A stretch of DNA of 64,000 nucleotides, taken from contig CAMVEB010000004.1 in assembly GCA_947166385.1 (NCBI GenBank), positions 124,001 to 188,000 on the forward strand. The letters are read 5' to 3'. The first letter of the stretch is position 1; every line of letters begins with the position of its first letter. The notes under the pieces were generated by a model. It was not told the origin of the DNA. It saw nothing but the letters and a program-made list of their open reading frames with translations, and ran no database searches. Of the stretch, positions 35,027-42,875 are shown piece by piece. Made by a program: the position numbers and the translations under genes. This DNA is from an uncultured Clostridia bacterium. Its GTDB lineage: Bacteria > Bacillota > Clostridia > Christensenellales > Aristaeellaceae.

Positions 35027-36103
35027 ATGAAAATGAAAAAAAGGATCGGTATCCTGACCAGCGGCGGAGACTGTCCCGGCCTGAATGCCGCCATCCGCGG
35101 CGTTGCCCGCGCGGCCTATGAAATGTTTGATTGTGAAATCGTCGGCATCCATGATGGGTATCGCGGCCTGATCGAGGGCGACTATACTGAAATGAAGCGC
35201 AGCCAGTTTTCCGGCATCCTGACCCTCGGCGGTACCATTCTGGGCACCAGCCGTACCCCTTTCCGCGATATGCGGAAGATCGGCGATGATAATGTGGATA
35301 AGGTTGCCGCCATGATCAAAACCTATAAGGAACTGAAGCTGGATTGCCTGGTGACCCTGGGCGGCAACGGCACGCACAAAACGGCGAATCTGCTCTCCCA
35401 GGAAGGGCTGAATGTCATCGGCCTGCCCAAGACCATTGACAATGATATCTACGGGACAGATTTCACCTTCGGTTTCCATACGGCCAATGATATTGCCACC
35501 GAAGTGATTGACCGCATCCATTCCACCGCCGCCAGCCATGGCCGCTGCATGGTGATTGAGATCATGGGCAACAAAGCCGGCTGGCTGACGCTGTATTCCG
35601 GTGTCGCCGGCGGCGCCGATGTTATCCTGATTCCGGAAATCCCGTATAATATTGAAAAAGTCGCCGAAGTCGTTAAGCGCCGTGCGGAAAGCAACAAGGG
35701 CTTTACGATCATCGCCGTGGCGGAAGGCGCCATGGATAAGGAAGAGGCCAAGATGAAGAAGAAGGACCGCGAAGCCAGGCGCGCTTCCGAGCATTTCTCC
35801 TCCAGCGCCTATGTGGCGCAGCTGCTCCGGGAGCAGGTCGGCGTCGAAGCGCGGAACGTCGTTCCGGGTCATATCCAGCGCGGCGGTACCCCCAGCGCTT
35901 ATGACCGTGTCCTCTCCACCGAGTTCGGCGTTCATGCCGCTCAGCTGATCCGGGATCGCGTTTTCGGCGTCACGGTCGCCCTCAAGGGCAATGAAATCAC
36001 CCATAACCGCCTCAGCGAAGTCGCCGGCGTCGCCAAGCCCGTTCCGCCGAATCACCAGATGGTGCAGACCGCCAAGAATATCGGAATCTGCTTTGGAGAC
36101 TGA
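35027..36103 (+). CDS. pfkA: 6-phosphofructokinase, group with Gly/Lys nucleotide-site signature
   Basis: A 358-residue enzyme phosphorylating fructose 6-phosphate. Seen: LTSGGDCPGLNAAIRG, GGNGTHKTA and PKTIDND. Gly115 and Lys135 correspond to E. coli positions 104 and 124. Gly at the first is typical of ATP enzymes, Lys at the second of PPi enzymes. The mixed pattern is known in group III phosphofructokinases, so the phosphoryl donor cannot be assigned from sequence. It is longer than E. coli PfkA (320 residues). An AAAGGAG site precedes the ATG. Confidence 0.93.
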   Translation: MKMKKRIGILTSGGDCPGLNAAIRGVARAAYEMFDCEIVGIHDGYRGLIEGDYTEMKRSQFSGILTLGGTILGTSRTPFRDMRKIGDDNVDKVAAMIKTYKELKLDCLVTLGGNGTHKTANLLSQEGLNVIGLPKTIDNDIYGTDFTFGFHTANDIATEVIDRIHSTAASHGRCMVIEIMGNKAGWLTLYSGVAGGADVILIPEIPYNIEKVAEVVKRRAESNKGFTIIAVAEGAMDKEEAKMKKKDREARRASEHFSSSAYVAQLLREQVGVEARNVVPGHIQRGGTPSAYDRVLSTEFGVHAAQLIRDRVFGVTVALKGNEITHNRLSEVAGVAKPVPPNHQMVQTAKNIGICFGD

Positions 36104-36107
36104 CCGA

Positions 36108-36446
36108 TTATTCCCACGTTTCCCACACTGCCGGCTGATACCCGGCAGTGATTTTATTTCCGTTTCTCACCAGCGGCGTCTTCAGCAGCCAGGGGTTCTC
36201 CTGGATCGCCGGAATCAGCAGTTCCGCCCGGTCATAGTAGCAGGCCGGGTGTTCTTTGACTTTGGTGTTCTCCCGGTCCAGCAGGTTCTCAGTTCCGATG
36301 TTCCGGATCATCAGCTGAATCTCCCGCTCGCCCAGCTTGTGTTTTTTCAGGTCCAGGCTCTGGAAAGGGATCCTGCGTTCCTTGAAGTACCGTTCCGCTT
36401 TCTGGGTATCAAAGTTCTTCTTGCCGGAATAAATCTGAATGTTCAT
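36108..36446 (-). CDS. ArsC/Spx-family thioredoxin-fold protein without the usual cysteine
   Basis: A 112-residue ArsC-like protein: IYSGKKNFDTQKAERYFKER at the start, then the ENLLDRENTKVKEH region and TPLVRNGNKITAGYQP at the end. Relatives usually have Cys in the KKCFDT position; here it is Asn11, and the CxxC or CX5R site is absent. It therefore probably lacks arsenate reductase activity. Its stop is four bases from the convergent pfkA stop, and the pfkA terminator hairpin lies within its last codons. Confidence 0.8.
   Translation of the reverse strand: MNIQIYSGKKNFDTQKAERYFKERRIPFQSLDLKKHKLGEREIQLMIRNIGTENLLDRENTKVKEHPACYYDRAELLIPAIQENPWLLKTPLVRNGNKITAGYQPAVWETWE
36126..36158 (+). terminator. 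pfkA terminator inside the convergent ArsC-like coding region
   Basis: CACTGCCGG (36126-36134) pairs perfectly with CCGGCAGTG (36142-36150), with a seven-base loop and ATTTTATTT after it. It starts 23 bases after the pfkA stop. Confidence 0.75.
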
Positions 36447-36449
36447 CTT

Positions 36450-37418
36450 CTACCTTTCAATTCTCCGCAGGTCTTTCCCGTCCAGGGTCAGAACCAGGCA
36501 TTGCTTCGGATCGCACAGCCTGGAAGCGATTCTCTCCGTATATCTCTTCTGCAGCTCTTCCAGGGAAAGATTGGTGCTGATCACGGTGGAAAGGTTCCGG
36601 TTCTGCCGCTCGTTCAGCAGGTGGAAGATCTGCTCCACAGTCACATTCTGCATCATCGGCTCTGCGCCCAGGTCGTCCAGCATCAGCACCGGAACTTCCA
36701 TCAGTTCCTGGACGCCGGTTTCCGCCTCATAGTAGCTCTTCCTGGCCATCTGCAGGAAAGTGTACGCGCTGATCATCAGCACCTGCTGCCCGTGCTCGAT
36801 CAGGCGGTTCGCGATGGCCCGCATCAGGAATGTCTTACCCAGCCCGCTTTTTCCGTTCAGCAGGATATCCCGGACCGGAGGCTTCGGATAGCTGTCCGCC
36901 CACTTTTCACATTGTTTCCGTACAAACAGCGTCTGCTGTCTTTGGGTAAAGCCGGTTTCCGGATTGATCTCGTCCGGAATCATGTTTTCATCAAAGGTTT
37001 CAAACGTTTCCGTTTTCTGGCCGGCCAGCCCGATTTTTTCCCGGAGCTTTTTCAGGTAGGCTTTCTGCATGCATTCGCAGGGCTCCCGGATCAGTTCGCC
37101 GGTATATCCGGTGTCCCGGCATTTCGCGCAGCGGTACACGGGAGCAAGATAGTCCTCCGGGAAGCTGTTCTCTTTCAGCAGTTCCCGGATTTTGCCGTTC
37201 AGCGTCTCCATTTTCTCCGGAAAAGCGTCTTTTTCCGCGTCCTGCTTCAGGATCCGGTGAAGCGTGCCGAAGATCATCTCTTCTCTTTCGCGCACCAGGG
37301 CGTCAATCCCGGGATATTCGTTTCGGATTTTATTCCGCCGGAAGGCTTCGGTCTCTTCGTTTTTTCTGCGTTGGGCGGCATATTCGTTTTCCAGTTCGTT
37401 CAGCAGGTCTTCACGCAT
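36450..37418 (-). CDS. DnaI/DnaC-like helicase-loader ATPase
   Basis: A 322-residue protein. An N-terminal helical part (about 1-115) ends in a cysteine cluster, CAKCRDTGYTG...CEC, which probably binds zinc. The AAA+ domain follows with Walker A NGKSGLGKTFL, Walker B MLDDLGAE, sensor ISTN and SRLCDPKQ (Arg finger region). Homologues load the replicative helicase. It follows the DnaD-domain gene with an 8-base overlap, the usual primosome pairing. Confidence 0.9.
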   Translation of the reverse strand: MREDLLNELENEYAAQRRKNEETEAFRRNKIRNEYPGIDALVREREEMIFGTLHRILKQDAEKDAFPEKMETLNGKIRELLKENSFPEDYLAPVYRCAKCRDTGYTGELIREPCECMQKAYLKKLREKIGLAGQKTETFETFDENMIPDEINPETGFTQRQQTLFVRKQCEKWADSYPKPPVRDILLNGKSGLGKTFLMRAIANRLIEHGQQVLMISAYTFLQMARKSYYEAETGVQELMEVPVLMLDDLGAEPMMQNVTVEQIFHLLNERQNRNLSTVISTNLSLEELQKRYTERIASRLCDPKQCLVLTLDGKDLRRIER

Positions 37419-38892
37419 CGTCCTGCCCTCCCATCATGGAAATCATTCTCTTTCTGGCTTCATCCTGAGCGCCGGTGTAATCGCGCTGGGTATACTGCTG
37501 CGCGGGATTGGTTTTCTCTCCAGGTTTCGTCTTCTTTTCGGAGTACGCATCGCCGTGTGCCTTCCGGTCCTGTTGCGCGGCATCCGGGGTACGGATCCCC
37601 TGCTCGGCCCAGTAGCACAGAATCCGGTCCATATAGCTGAGCGGTTTTTTGGCCTCAAAGGCAAGATCCGCGGACAGCGAAATCATTTCCCTGCTGAAGC
37701 CCATCTCGTTTTCCCATTTTTCAAGCAGCCGCAGGGTTTTCTGGCCGATCTCCGTCTCTTTTCCGTTCCATTTTCCCTTCAGTTCCTGCAGGTACGCCTC
37801 TTTTTCATGGAAGGACCGGATATGTTCCCGGATCTGTTCTTCCTCTGTGAATCCTCTTTCCTTCCAGCTTTCCAGCAGTTTCATCACGGAGTCGAAGTTT
37901 TTCTGTTTGATCGCGCATTCCCGGGCAGCCATCATCAGGATGCTCTGCGGATAGATCTCCTTCATCCGGCTGTATTGCTCTTTCTGTGCCGGAGTCGCCG
38001 CCCCGCGGCAGCCGATCTCGTTCAAAACCTGCCGCAGTTCCTCCCGTTCCCGGGCTGCCGCGTCCACGGCTTCCTTCCCGGCCGGAGCGTTCCCTTTCCG
38101 GTTTTGCCGCGCGTTGTCAAGGATGGCATCAACCAGCGCCAGGCTGGGGTCGCTGGTTCCGGTCCTGTCGCAGGCATCCTCGATGGCCTCCTGGGAATAG
38201 TGCCATTCTTCCGTCCATTTCCGGTACAGCATGACGTTGGCATCCGATGGATTGTATTTTTTTCCGAGTTTCCGCAGCACTTTCCGGATTCCGGCTGTCA
38301 CGGCCTCGTCCCGGTTCAGAACCTCTGCCGCTTCCTCCAGCGTAACCGCCTTTTCGTTGCACAGTTCCATCGCCATCTTTTCGGCATCCCGGATTTTGAA
38401 GCTTTTCCCGCGGGTTCTTGCCATATGCTTCAGCAGCATGACAATCACTTCCGTGGAAAGCTGCATCTCGTTTTTCCATTCATAGCAGGCTGCCAGTTCG
38501 GATCCGTGGAAATCCCGGATATCCTCCAGGCTGTTTTCGATTTTTCGGCAGAATTCGGCATAGTCCGGCTCGATCACGTCGCCGTCTCCGGCCAGGCTGA
38601 TCTGTTTGATATTGAGGTACTGCCATGCTGCCGGATGATCCTGGACTCGGCGGACAACCCCGCGCCGCTCCCAGTAGCGGAAGGCCTTATGAATTTCTTC
38701 CTCCGTCATGCCCAGCTCCTGGCTGATCCGGCTGATGTCCATTTCCTTCTTCGGGTGGTAGCAGCACAGCAGTCCGTAAAGATACACTTTGACATATTCG
38801 CCTTTGGCTCCCGGCAGATACTCCAGGATAAACTGGTTCTCCACAGGGGTGATATCGAACATCGCGAATTGTTCATCAAAGGCAAACGTCAT
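37411..38892 (-). CDS. DnaD/DnaB-family replication initiation protein
   Basis: A 493-residue protein. The N-terminal winged-helix DnaD/DnaB domain (about 15-100) includes YVKVYLYGLLCCYHP and RISQELGMTEEEIHKAFRYW. DnaD C-terminal domains follow (about 140-235 and 370-415) with YxxW-like segments such as KWTEEWHYSQEAIEDACDRT. It works with DnaI-like loaders in primosome assembly. It is translationally coupled to the loader gene and lies 18 bases from the nfnB start side. Confidence 0.88.
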   Translation of the reverse strand: MTFAFDEQFAMFDITPVENQFILEYLPGAKGEYVKVYLYGLLCCYHPKKEMDISRISQELGMTEEEIHKAFRYWERRGVVRRVQDHPAAWQYLNIKQISLAGDGDVIEPDYAEFCRKIENSLEDIRDFHGSELAACYEWKNEMQLSTEVIVMLLKHMARTRGKSFKIRDAEKMAMELCNEKAVTLEEAAEVLNRDEAVTAGIRKVLRKLGKKYNPSDANVMLYRKWTEEWHYSQEAIEDACDRTGTSDPSLALVDAILDNARQNRKGNAPAGKEAVDAAAREREELRQVLNEIGCRGAATPAQKEQYSRMKEIYPQSILMMAARECAIKQKNFDSVMKLLESWKERGFTEEEQIREHIRSFHEKEAYLQELKGKWNGKETEIGQKTLRLLEKWENEMGFSREMISLSADLAFEAKKPLSYMDRILCYWAEQGIRTPDAAQQDRKAHGDAYSEKKTKPGEKTNPAQQYTQRDYTGAQDEARKRMISMMGGQDDA

Positions 38893-38910
38893 GGATCTGA
38901 TTCCCTCCTG

Positions 38911-40293
38911 TCAGTCGGGATGGTCCTCCAGGATTGCGGCTGCCGCCTTCTTTCCGGCGCCCATCGCCAGGATGACGGTAGCGGCGCCGGTCACAGCGTC
39001 CCCGCCGGCATACACGTCCTTTTTCCCGGTCCTTCCCATCTCATCGGCCTGGATCCCGCCCCATTTTTCGGTTGGCAGGTCAGGCGTGGTTTTCTTGATC
39101 AGCGGATTCGGGCTGTTCCCGATCGCGACGATCACAGTCTCCACCGGAATCGCGAAATCGCTTCCCGCAACGGGAACAGGCCTTCTCCTCCCGCGCTCAT
39201 CCGGCTCGCCCAGCTGCATTTCGATGCATTTGATCGCCTTCACGAAGCCGTTCTCGTCTCCTTCGATTTCCGTCGGCGCTGTCAGCATCCGGAAGATAAT
39301 GCCTTCTTCTTTGGCGTGGTGGACTTCTTCCGCCCTCGCCGGCATTTCCTTTTCGCTCCGGCGGTACAGGATGGTCACTTCCGCCCCGAGGCGCTTGGCG
39401 CAGCGCGCCGCGTCCATAGCCACGTTTCCGCCGCCGATCACGGCCACATGTTCTCCGATCTTCACCGGCGTGTCATGTTCCGGGAAGGTATAGGCCTTCA
39501 TCAGGTTCAGCCGCGTCAGGAATTCGTTCGCGGAATAAACGCCGCACAGGCTTTCGCCCGGGATCTTCTGGAAGTTCGGCAGTCCCGCTCCGCTGCCGAT
39601 GAACACCGCGTCGTTGCCTTCTTCCAGCAGTTCGTCCACCGTGAAAGCTTTTCCGGCCACGGCGTTGGTCACAATTTTGACGCCCATCCGCTTCAGCCCG
39701 TCGATCTCCCGGCTGACCAGCTGCTTCGGCAGCCGGAATTCCGGAATGCCGTACATCAGCACGCCGCCTGCAGTGTGCAGCGCTTCATAGATCGTCACGT
39801 CCCATCCGGCTTTCGCCAGTTCCCCGGCGCAGGTCAGACCCGCGGGTCCGCTGCCGATCACGGCGGCCTTTTTCCCGCAGGGCGCTTTCTTTTCCGTCTC
39901 CGCGGCGCCTTCGCTCATCGCGGTGTCGGCGCTGAATCGTTCCAGTCGGCCGATCGCCACCGGCTCGCCCTTGATCCCGCGGACGCATTTGCTTTCGCAC
40001 TGGCTCTCCTGCGGACAGACCCGTCCGCAGATCGCCGGCAGGGCGTTCTGACTCTTGATAATCTGGTAGGCGCCCTGGATATCTCCCTCCCGGATTTTGG
40101 CAATGAAGTTCGGAATCGGCACGTTCACAGGGCATCCGCTGACGCACGGGCTGTTCTTGCAGTTCAGGCAGCGCTCCGCTTCCTCCATGGCGATCTCCCG
40201 GGTGTATCCAAGTGCGACTTCTTTAAAGTTCCGGGCCCGGACTTCCGGTTCCTGTTCGGGCATCGGATGTTTAACCATCGAAAGATTCGGCAT
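38911..40293 (-). CDS. nfnB: NfnB, large subunit of NADH-dependent ferredoxin:NADP+ oxidoreductase (GltD-like)
   Basis: A 460-residue flavoprotein. The N-terminal Fe-S domain has the motif CLNCKNSPCVSGCPVNVPIPN and CGRVCPQESQCESKCVRG. FAD (GSGPAGLTCAGELA) and NADPH (GGGNVAMDAARCAKRLG) sites follow. Alone it could be called a glutamate synthase small subunit, but the adjacent NfnA gene and absence of a GltB gene favour the electron-bifurcating transhydrogenase NfnAB, which couples NADH and ferredoxin to NADP+ reduction. Confidence 0.9.
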   Translation of the reverse strand: MPNLSMVKHPMPEQEPEVRARNFKEVALGYTREIAMEEAERCLNCKNSPCVSGCPVNVPIPNFIAKIREGDIQGAYQIIKSQNALPAICGRVCPQESQCESKCVRGIKGEPVAIGRLERFSADTAMSEGAAETEKKAPCGKKAAVIGSGPAGLTCAGELAKAGWDVTIYEALHTAGGVLMYGIPEFRLPKQLVSREIDGLKRMGVKIVTNAVAGKAFTVDELLEEGNDAVFIGSGAGLPNFQKIPGESLCGVYSANEFLTRLNLMKAYTFPEHDTPVKIGEHVAVIGGGNVAMDAARCAKRLGAEVTILYRRSEKEMPARAEEVHHAKEEGIIFRMLTAPTEIEGDENGFVKAIKCIEMQLGEPDERGRRRPVPVAGSDFAIPVETVIVAIGNSPNPLIKKTTPDLPTEKWGGIQADEMGRTGKKDVYAGGDAVTGAATVILAMGAGKKAAAAILEDHPD

Positions 40294-40295
40294 CG

Positions 40296-41138
40296 TTATC
40301 TTGCCTCCCCTGTCAGATTGCAGATGTGTTTTTCGCGGGCTCTCGCTTCTTCCGGCCGGAACATCCTGCCCCGGGCCATCGCCTCGTCAAAGTCCACCAG
40401 GTGTCCGTCAAAATCCGGCCCGTCCACGCAGGCAAACTTCGTTTCCCCGCCGACGGTCAGACGGCAACCGCCGCACATGCCCGTCCCGTCAATCATGATG
40501 GGATTCATGCTCACGATGGTTTTGATCTGCAGCGGTCTCGTCATTTCGCTCACGGCCTTCATCATCGGAAGCGGACCGATCGCGATCACGGTATCATAGT
40601 CGCGCCCGGCCTGGATCTGCTTTTCCAGTGCCTGGGTCACGAACCCTTTGTTTCCGTTGCTTCCGTCGTCCGTCATGATGATCAGGTTGGTGCATGCGTC
40701 TTCCAGCTCGTCTCTCAGGATGATCAGGTGCTGGTTCCGGAACCCGACGATCAGATCCACCTCAGCCCCGGCTTCATGCAGTGCCTTGGCCTGCGGATAG
40801 GCAATCGCCACGCCCAGGCCGCCGCCGATCACGGCCGCCCGTTTGATCCCCTCGGTCACGCTGGGCTCTCCCAGGGGACCCACAAAGTCCATCAGGCTGT
40901 CCCCTTCGTTCAGGGAGTTCAGCTTCTCCGTCGTATATCCGACTTTCTGGAAAATGATGGTGACCGTTCCTTTTTCCCGGTCAAACCCGGCGATGGTCAG
41001 CGGAACGCGTTCCCCTTCCTCGTCAATCCGGAAGATGATGAATTGTCCGGGTTTTGCTTTTCTCGCCACAAGGGGTGCTTCCACTTCCATCAGGGTGGTG
41101 GTCTCGTTCAATACCTGTTTCCTGATAATAGGGTACAA
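40296..41138 (-). CDS. nfnA: NfnA, small subunit of NADH-dependent ferredoxin:NADP+ oxidoreductase
   Basis: A 280-residue ferredoxin-NADP reductase-like protein. Seen: the FAD-binding region near FIIFRIDEEGERVPLTIAG, the NAD-binding GGGLGVAIAYPQAKAL, and a C-terminal [2Fe-2S] site in DGTGMCGGCRLTVGGETKFAC. This matches NfnA and the related dihydroorotate/sulfide dehydrogenase subunits. It lies two bases upstream of nfnB with its own promoter (41173-41201). Confidence 0.9.
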   Translation of the reverse strand: MYPIIRKQVLNETTTLMEVEAPLVARKAKPGQFIIFRIDEEGERVPLTIAGFDREKGTVTIIFQKVGYTTEKLNSLNEGDSLMDFVGPLGEPSVTEGIKRAAVIGGGLGVAIAYPQAKALHEAGAEVDLIVGFRNQHLIILRDELEDACTNLIIMTDDGSNGNKGFVTQALEKQIQAGRDYDTVIAIGPLPMMKAVSEMTRPLQIKTIVSMNPIMIDGTGMCGGCRLTVGGETKFACVDGPDFDGHLVDFDEAMARGRMFRPEEARAREKHICNLTGEAR

Positions 41139-41172
41139 AATGTATCCCTCCCGTTTCCTAAGAATGTTATTT

Positions 41173-41201
41173 ATTGTACCTTAATCCCTCTGCTTTCGCA
41201 A
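41173..41201 (-). promoter_or_regulatory. Promoter for nfnAB
   Basis: On the minus strand TTGCGA (41201-41196), a 17-base spacer and TACAAT (41178-41173), about 35 bases before the nfnA start. Confidence 0.6.
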
Positions 41202-41297
41202 CTTGTTCTGTGTCTTCCTTTCGTTCTCCTTCGGAGCAGGATCCGTCCGTCTCTCTTTTTGTCTGTTTTACGTCTTTTTTTTCCTTTTTTTCTGTGT

Positions 41298-41303
41298 TAT
41301 AAT
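41298..41303 (+). promoter_or_regulatory. Probable -10 element of the fba promoter
   Basis: TATAAT about 31 bases upstream of the fba ATG. The expected -35 region is T-rich without a clear TTGACA match, so only the -10 is called. Confidence 0.5.
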
Positions 41304-41334
41304 AGGTTTACCATTTTTTAAGGAGGTCTTCTTT

Positions 41335-42273
41335 ATGGCTCTTGTCACCACTACCGAGATGTTTAAGAAAGCTTATGACGGCGGTTATGCTGTCGGTGCC
41401 TTCAATGTGAATAACATGGAGATTATCCAGGGCATTACCGATGCTGCCGGTGAATTAAAGGCTCCCGTGATTCTGCAGGTTTCCAAGGGCGCCCGCGCCT
41501 ATGCCAACCATACCTATCTGGTCAAGCTGGTCCAGGCCGCTGTCGAGCTGAATCCGGAGATTCCGATCGCGCTGCACCTGGATCACGGCGACAGCTTTGA
41601 GCTCTGCAAGAGCTGCATTGACGGCGGGTTCACTTCCGTCATGATCGATGCCTCCTCCAAGCCCTTTGAAGAGAATATCGCCCTGACCCGCCAGGTCGTG
41701 GAATATGCGCATGACCACGGCGTCGTCGTCGAGGCCGAGCTCGGCACGCTGGCCGGTGTGGAGGATGAGGTTTCCGTCGATGCCGACAAGGCGATGTACA
41801 CCCATCCGGAAGAAGTGGTCGAGTTCGCCACCCGTACCGGGTGTGACTCGCTGGCCATCGCGATCGGGACGAGTCACGGCGCCTACAAGTTCAAGCCCGG
41901 CACCAAGCCCCAGCTCCGGTTTGACGTGCTGGAGGAATGCTCCAGGCAACTCCCCGGCTTCCCGATCGTGCTGCACGGTTCCTCTTCCGTTCCCCAGGAA
42001 TTCGTGAAGATCATCAACCAGTACGGCGGCAATATGCCCGGTGCCATCGGCATTCCGGAAGAGCAGCTCCGCCAGGCGGCCCGCAGCGCTGTCTGCAAGA
42101 TCAATATCGACTCCGACATTCGTCTGGCCATGACCGCTGTCATCCGCAAGTATTTCGCGGAGCATCCGGATCATTTCGATCCCCGTCAGTACCTGAAGCC
42201 CGCCCGCCAGGCTGTTCATGACATGGTTGCCCATAAGATCGTGGATGTCCTGGGTTGCGACGGCAAAGCCTGA
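41335..42273 (+). CDS. fba: Fructose-bisphosphate aldolase, class II
   Basis: A 312-residue zinc aldolase cleaving fructose 1,6-bisphosphate. Seen: the metal/substrate residues in LHLDHGDSFELCKSCIDGGF, VEAELGTLAGVEDEV, GTSHGAYKF, and LHGSSSVP. The ATG at 41335 has AAGGAGG upstream. Codon choice is strongly biased to C/G-ending codons even against its neighbours, as expected for a highly expressed glycolytic gene. It ends at a strong hairpin. Confidence 0.96.
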   Translation: MALVTTTEMFKKAYDGGYAVGAFNVNNMEIIQGITDAAGELKAPVILQVSKGARAYANHTYLVKLVQAAVELNPEIPIALHLDHGDSFELCKSCIDGGFTSVMIDASSKPFEENIALTRQVVEYAHDHGVVVEAELGTLAGVEDEVSVDADKAMYTHPEEVVEFATRTGCDSLAIAIGTSHGAYKFKPGTKPQLRFDVLEECSRQLPGFPIVLHGSSSVPQEFVKIINQYGGNMPGAIGIPEEQLRQAARSAVCKINIDSDIRLAMTAVIRKYFAEHPDHFDPRQYLKPARQAVHDMVAHKIVDVLGCDGKA

Positions 42274-42280
42274 TCCCCCG

Positions 42281-42322
42281 AAAAATTCGCGCGCTGATCA
42301 TCTCAGCGCGCGTTTTCTTTTT
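42281..42322. terminator. Strong terminator after fba, usable from both sides
   Basis: CGCGCGCTGA (42288-42297) pairs perfectly with TCAGCGCGCG (42303-42312), with a five-base loop. TTTTCTTTTT follows on the right and five A on the left. It separates convergent fba and the phosphatase gene ending at 42321. Confidence 0.92.
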
Positions 42323-42872
42323 ATCTCAGCCGGATCATTTCGCAGTTGTCACCGGGAATCTTCCAGAAGTCCTCGATGGGCGTCTGCCGGATCTGGCTGA
42401 TTATGCTCCGGTTCATGGCCCCATGGCCGACAATCAGCACGTTCTTCCCTTTTTCCGTCAGCGGTTCGATCTTCTCCTCCAGGAAGGACTTTGTCCTCGC
42501 GAAAAGCTCCGCGAAAGTTTCCGCCCCGCCGATGGATTCGGTATATTGCTCAGGGTGCTGGAACAGGATGTTGATCGGGCAGTCGGGGATGCTGAAGCTG
42601 TTGGCCAGTCCCTCATATTCGCCGAATCCCATCTCCCGCAGCCGGTCGTCCGACAGGATGGGGATATTCCGTCCCCGCAGGAGGATTTCCGCGGTTTCCC
42701 TGGCCCGGATCAGCGGTGAGCAGTAGCACAGATCCAGCGGAATCTCCCGGTATTTCTCCCGGGCTTCTTCGGCCATCTGCCGTCCCGCCGCGTTCAGCGG
42801 AATATCCGTCCCTCCCTGCAGCTTATGCAGGTCGTTCCAGTCCGTTCTTCCGTGTCTGATAATGTACAGCAT
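42321..42872 (-). CDS. Histidine phosphatase family protein (phosphoglycerate mutase-like)
   Basis: A 183-residue protein with the catalytic RHG motif in YIIRHGRTDWN (His7), the CSPLIRARETAEI block, the acid residue region REMGFGEYEG and the second His in VGHGAMNR. Family members are cofactor-dependent mutases or phosphatases; this short type is usually a phosphatase with unknown substrate. Last gene of the minus-strand run from 50274. Confidence 0.88.
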   Translation of the reverse strand: MLYIIRHGRTDWNDLHKLQGGTDIPLNAAGRQMAEEAREKYREIPLDLCYCSPLIRARETAEILLRGRNIPILSDDRLREMGFGEYEGLANSFSIPDCPINILFQHPEQYTESIGGAETFAELFARTKSFLEEKIEPLTEKGKNVLIVGHGAMNRSIISQIRQTPIEDFWKIPGDNCEMIRLR

Positions 42873-42875
42873 ATT

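Noticed and set aside
33926-36055. Apparent 709-codon extension of yicC
   Set aside because: The extra 5' part is antisense to pfkA. A strong ribosome site and promoter support the start at 34798.
38911-40293. Glutamate synthase small subunit (gltD) call
   Set aside because: The adjacent NfnA-type subunit and absence of a large gltB gene favour NfnB; the sequence alone cannot fully exclude it.
37264-40599. 1111-codon open frame on the plus strand
   Set aside because: It runs antisense through the DnaI-like, DnaD, nfnB and nfnA genes, which have clear motifs. It has no recognisable domain and follows from GC-rich codon use.
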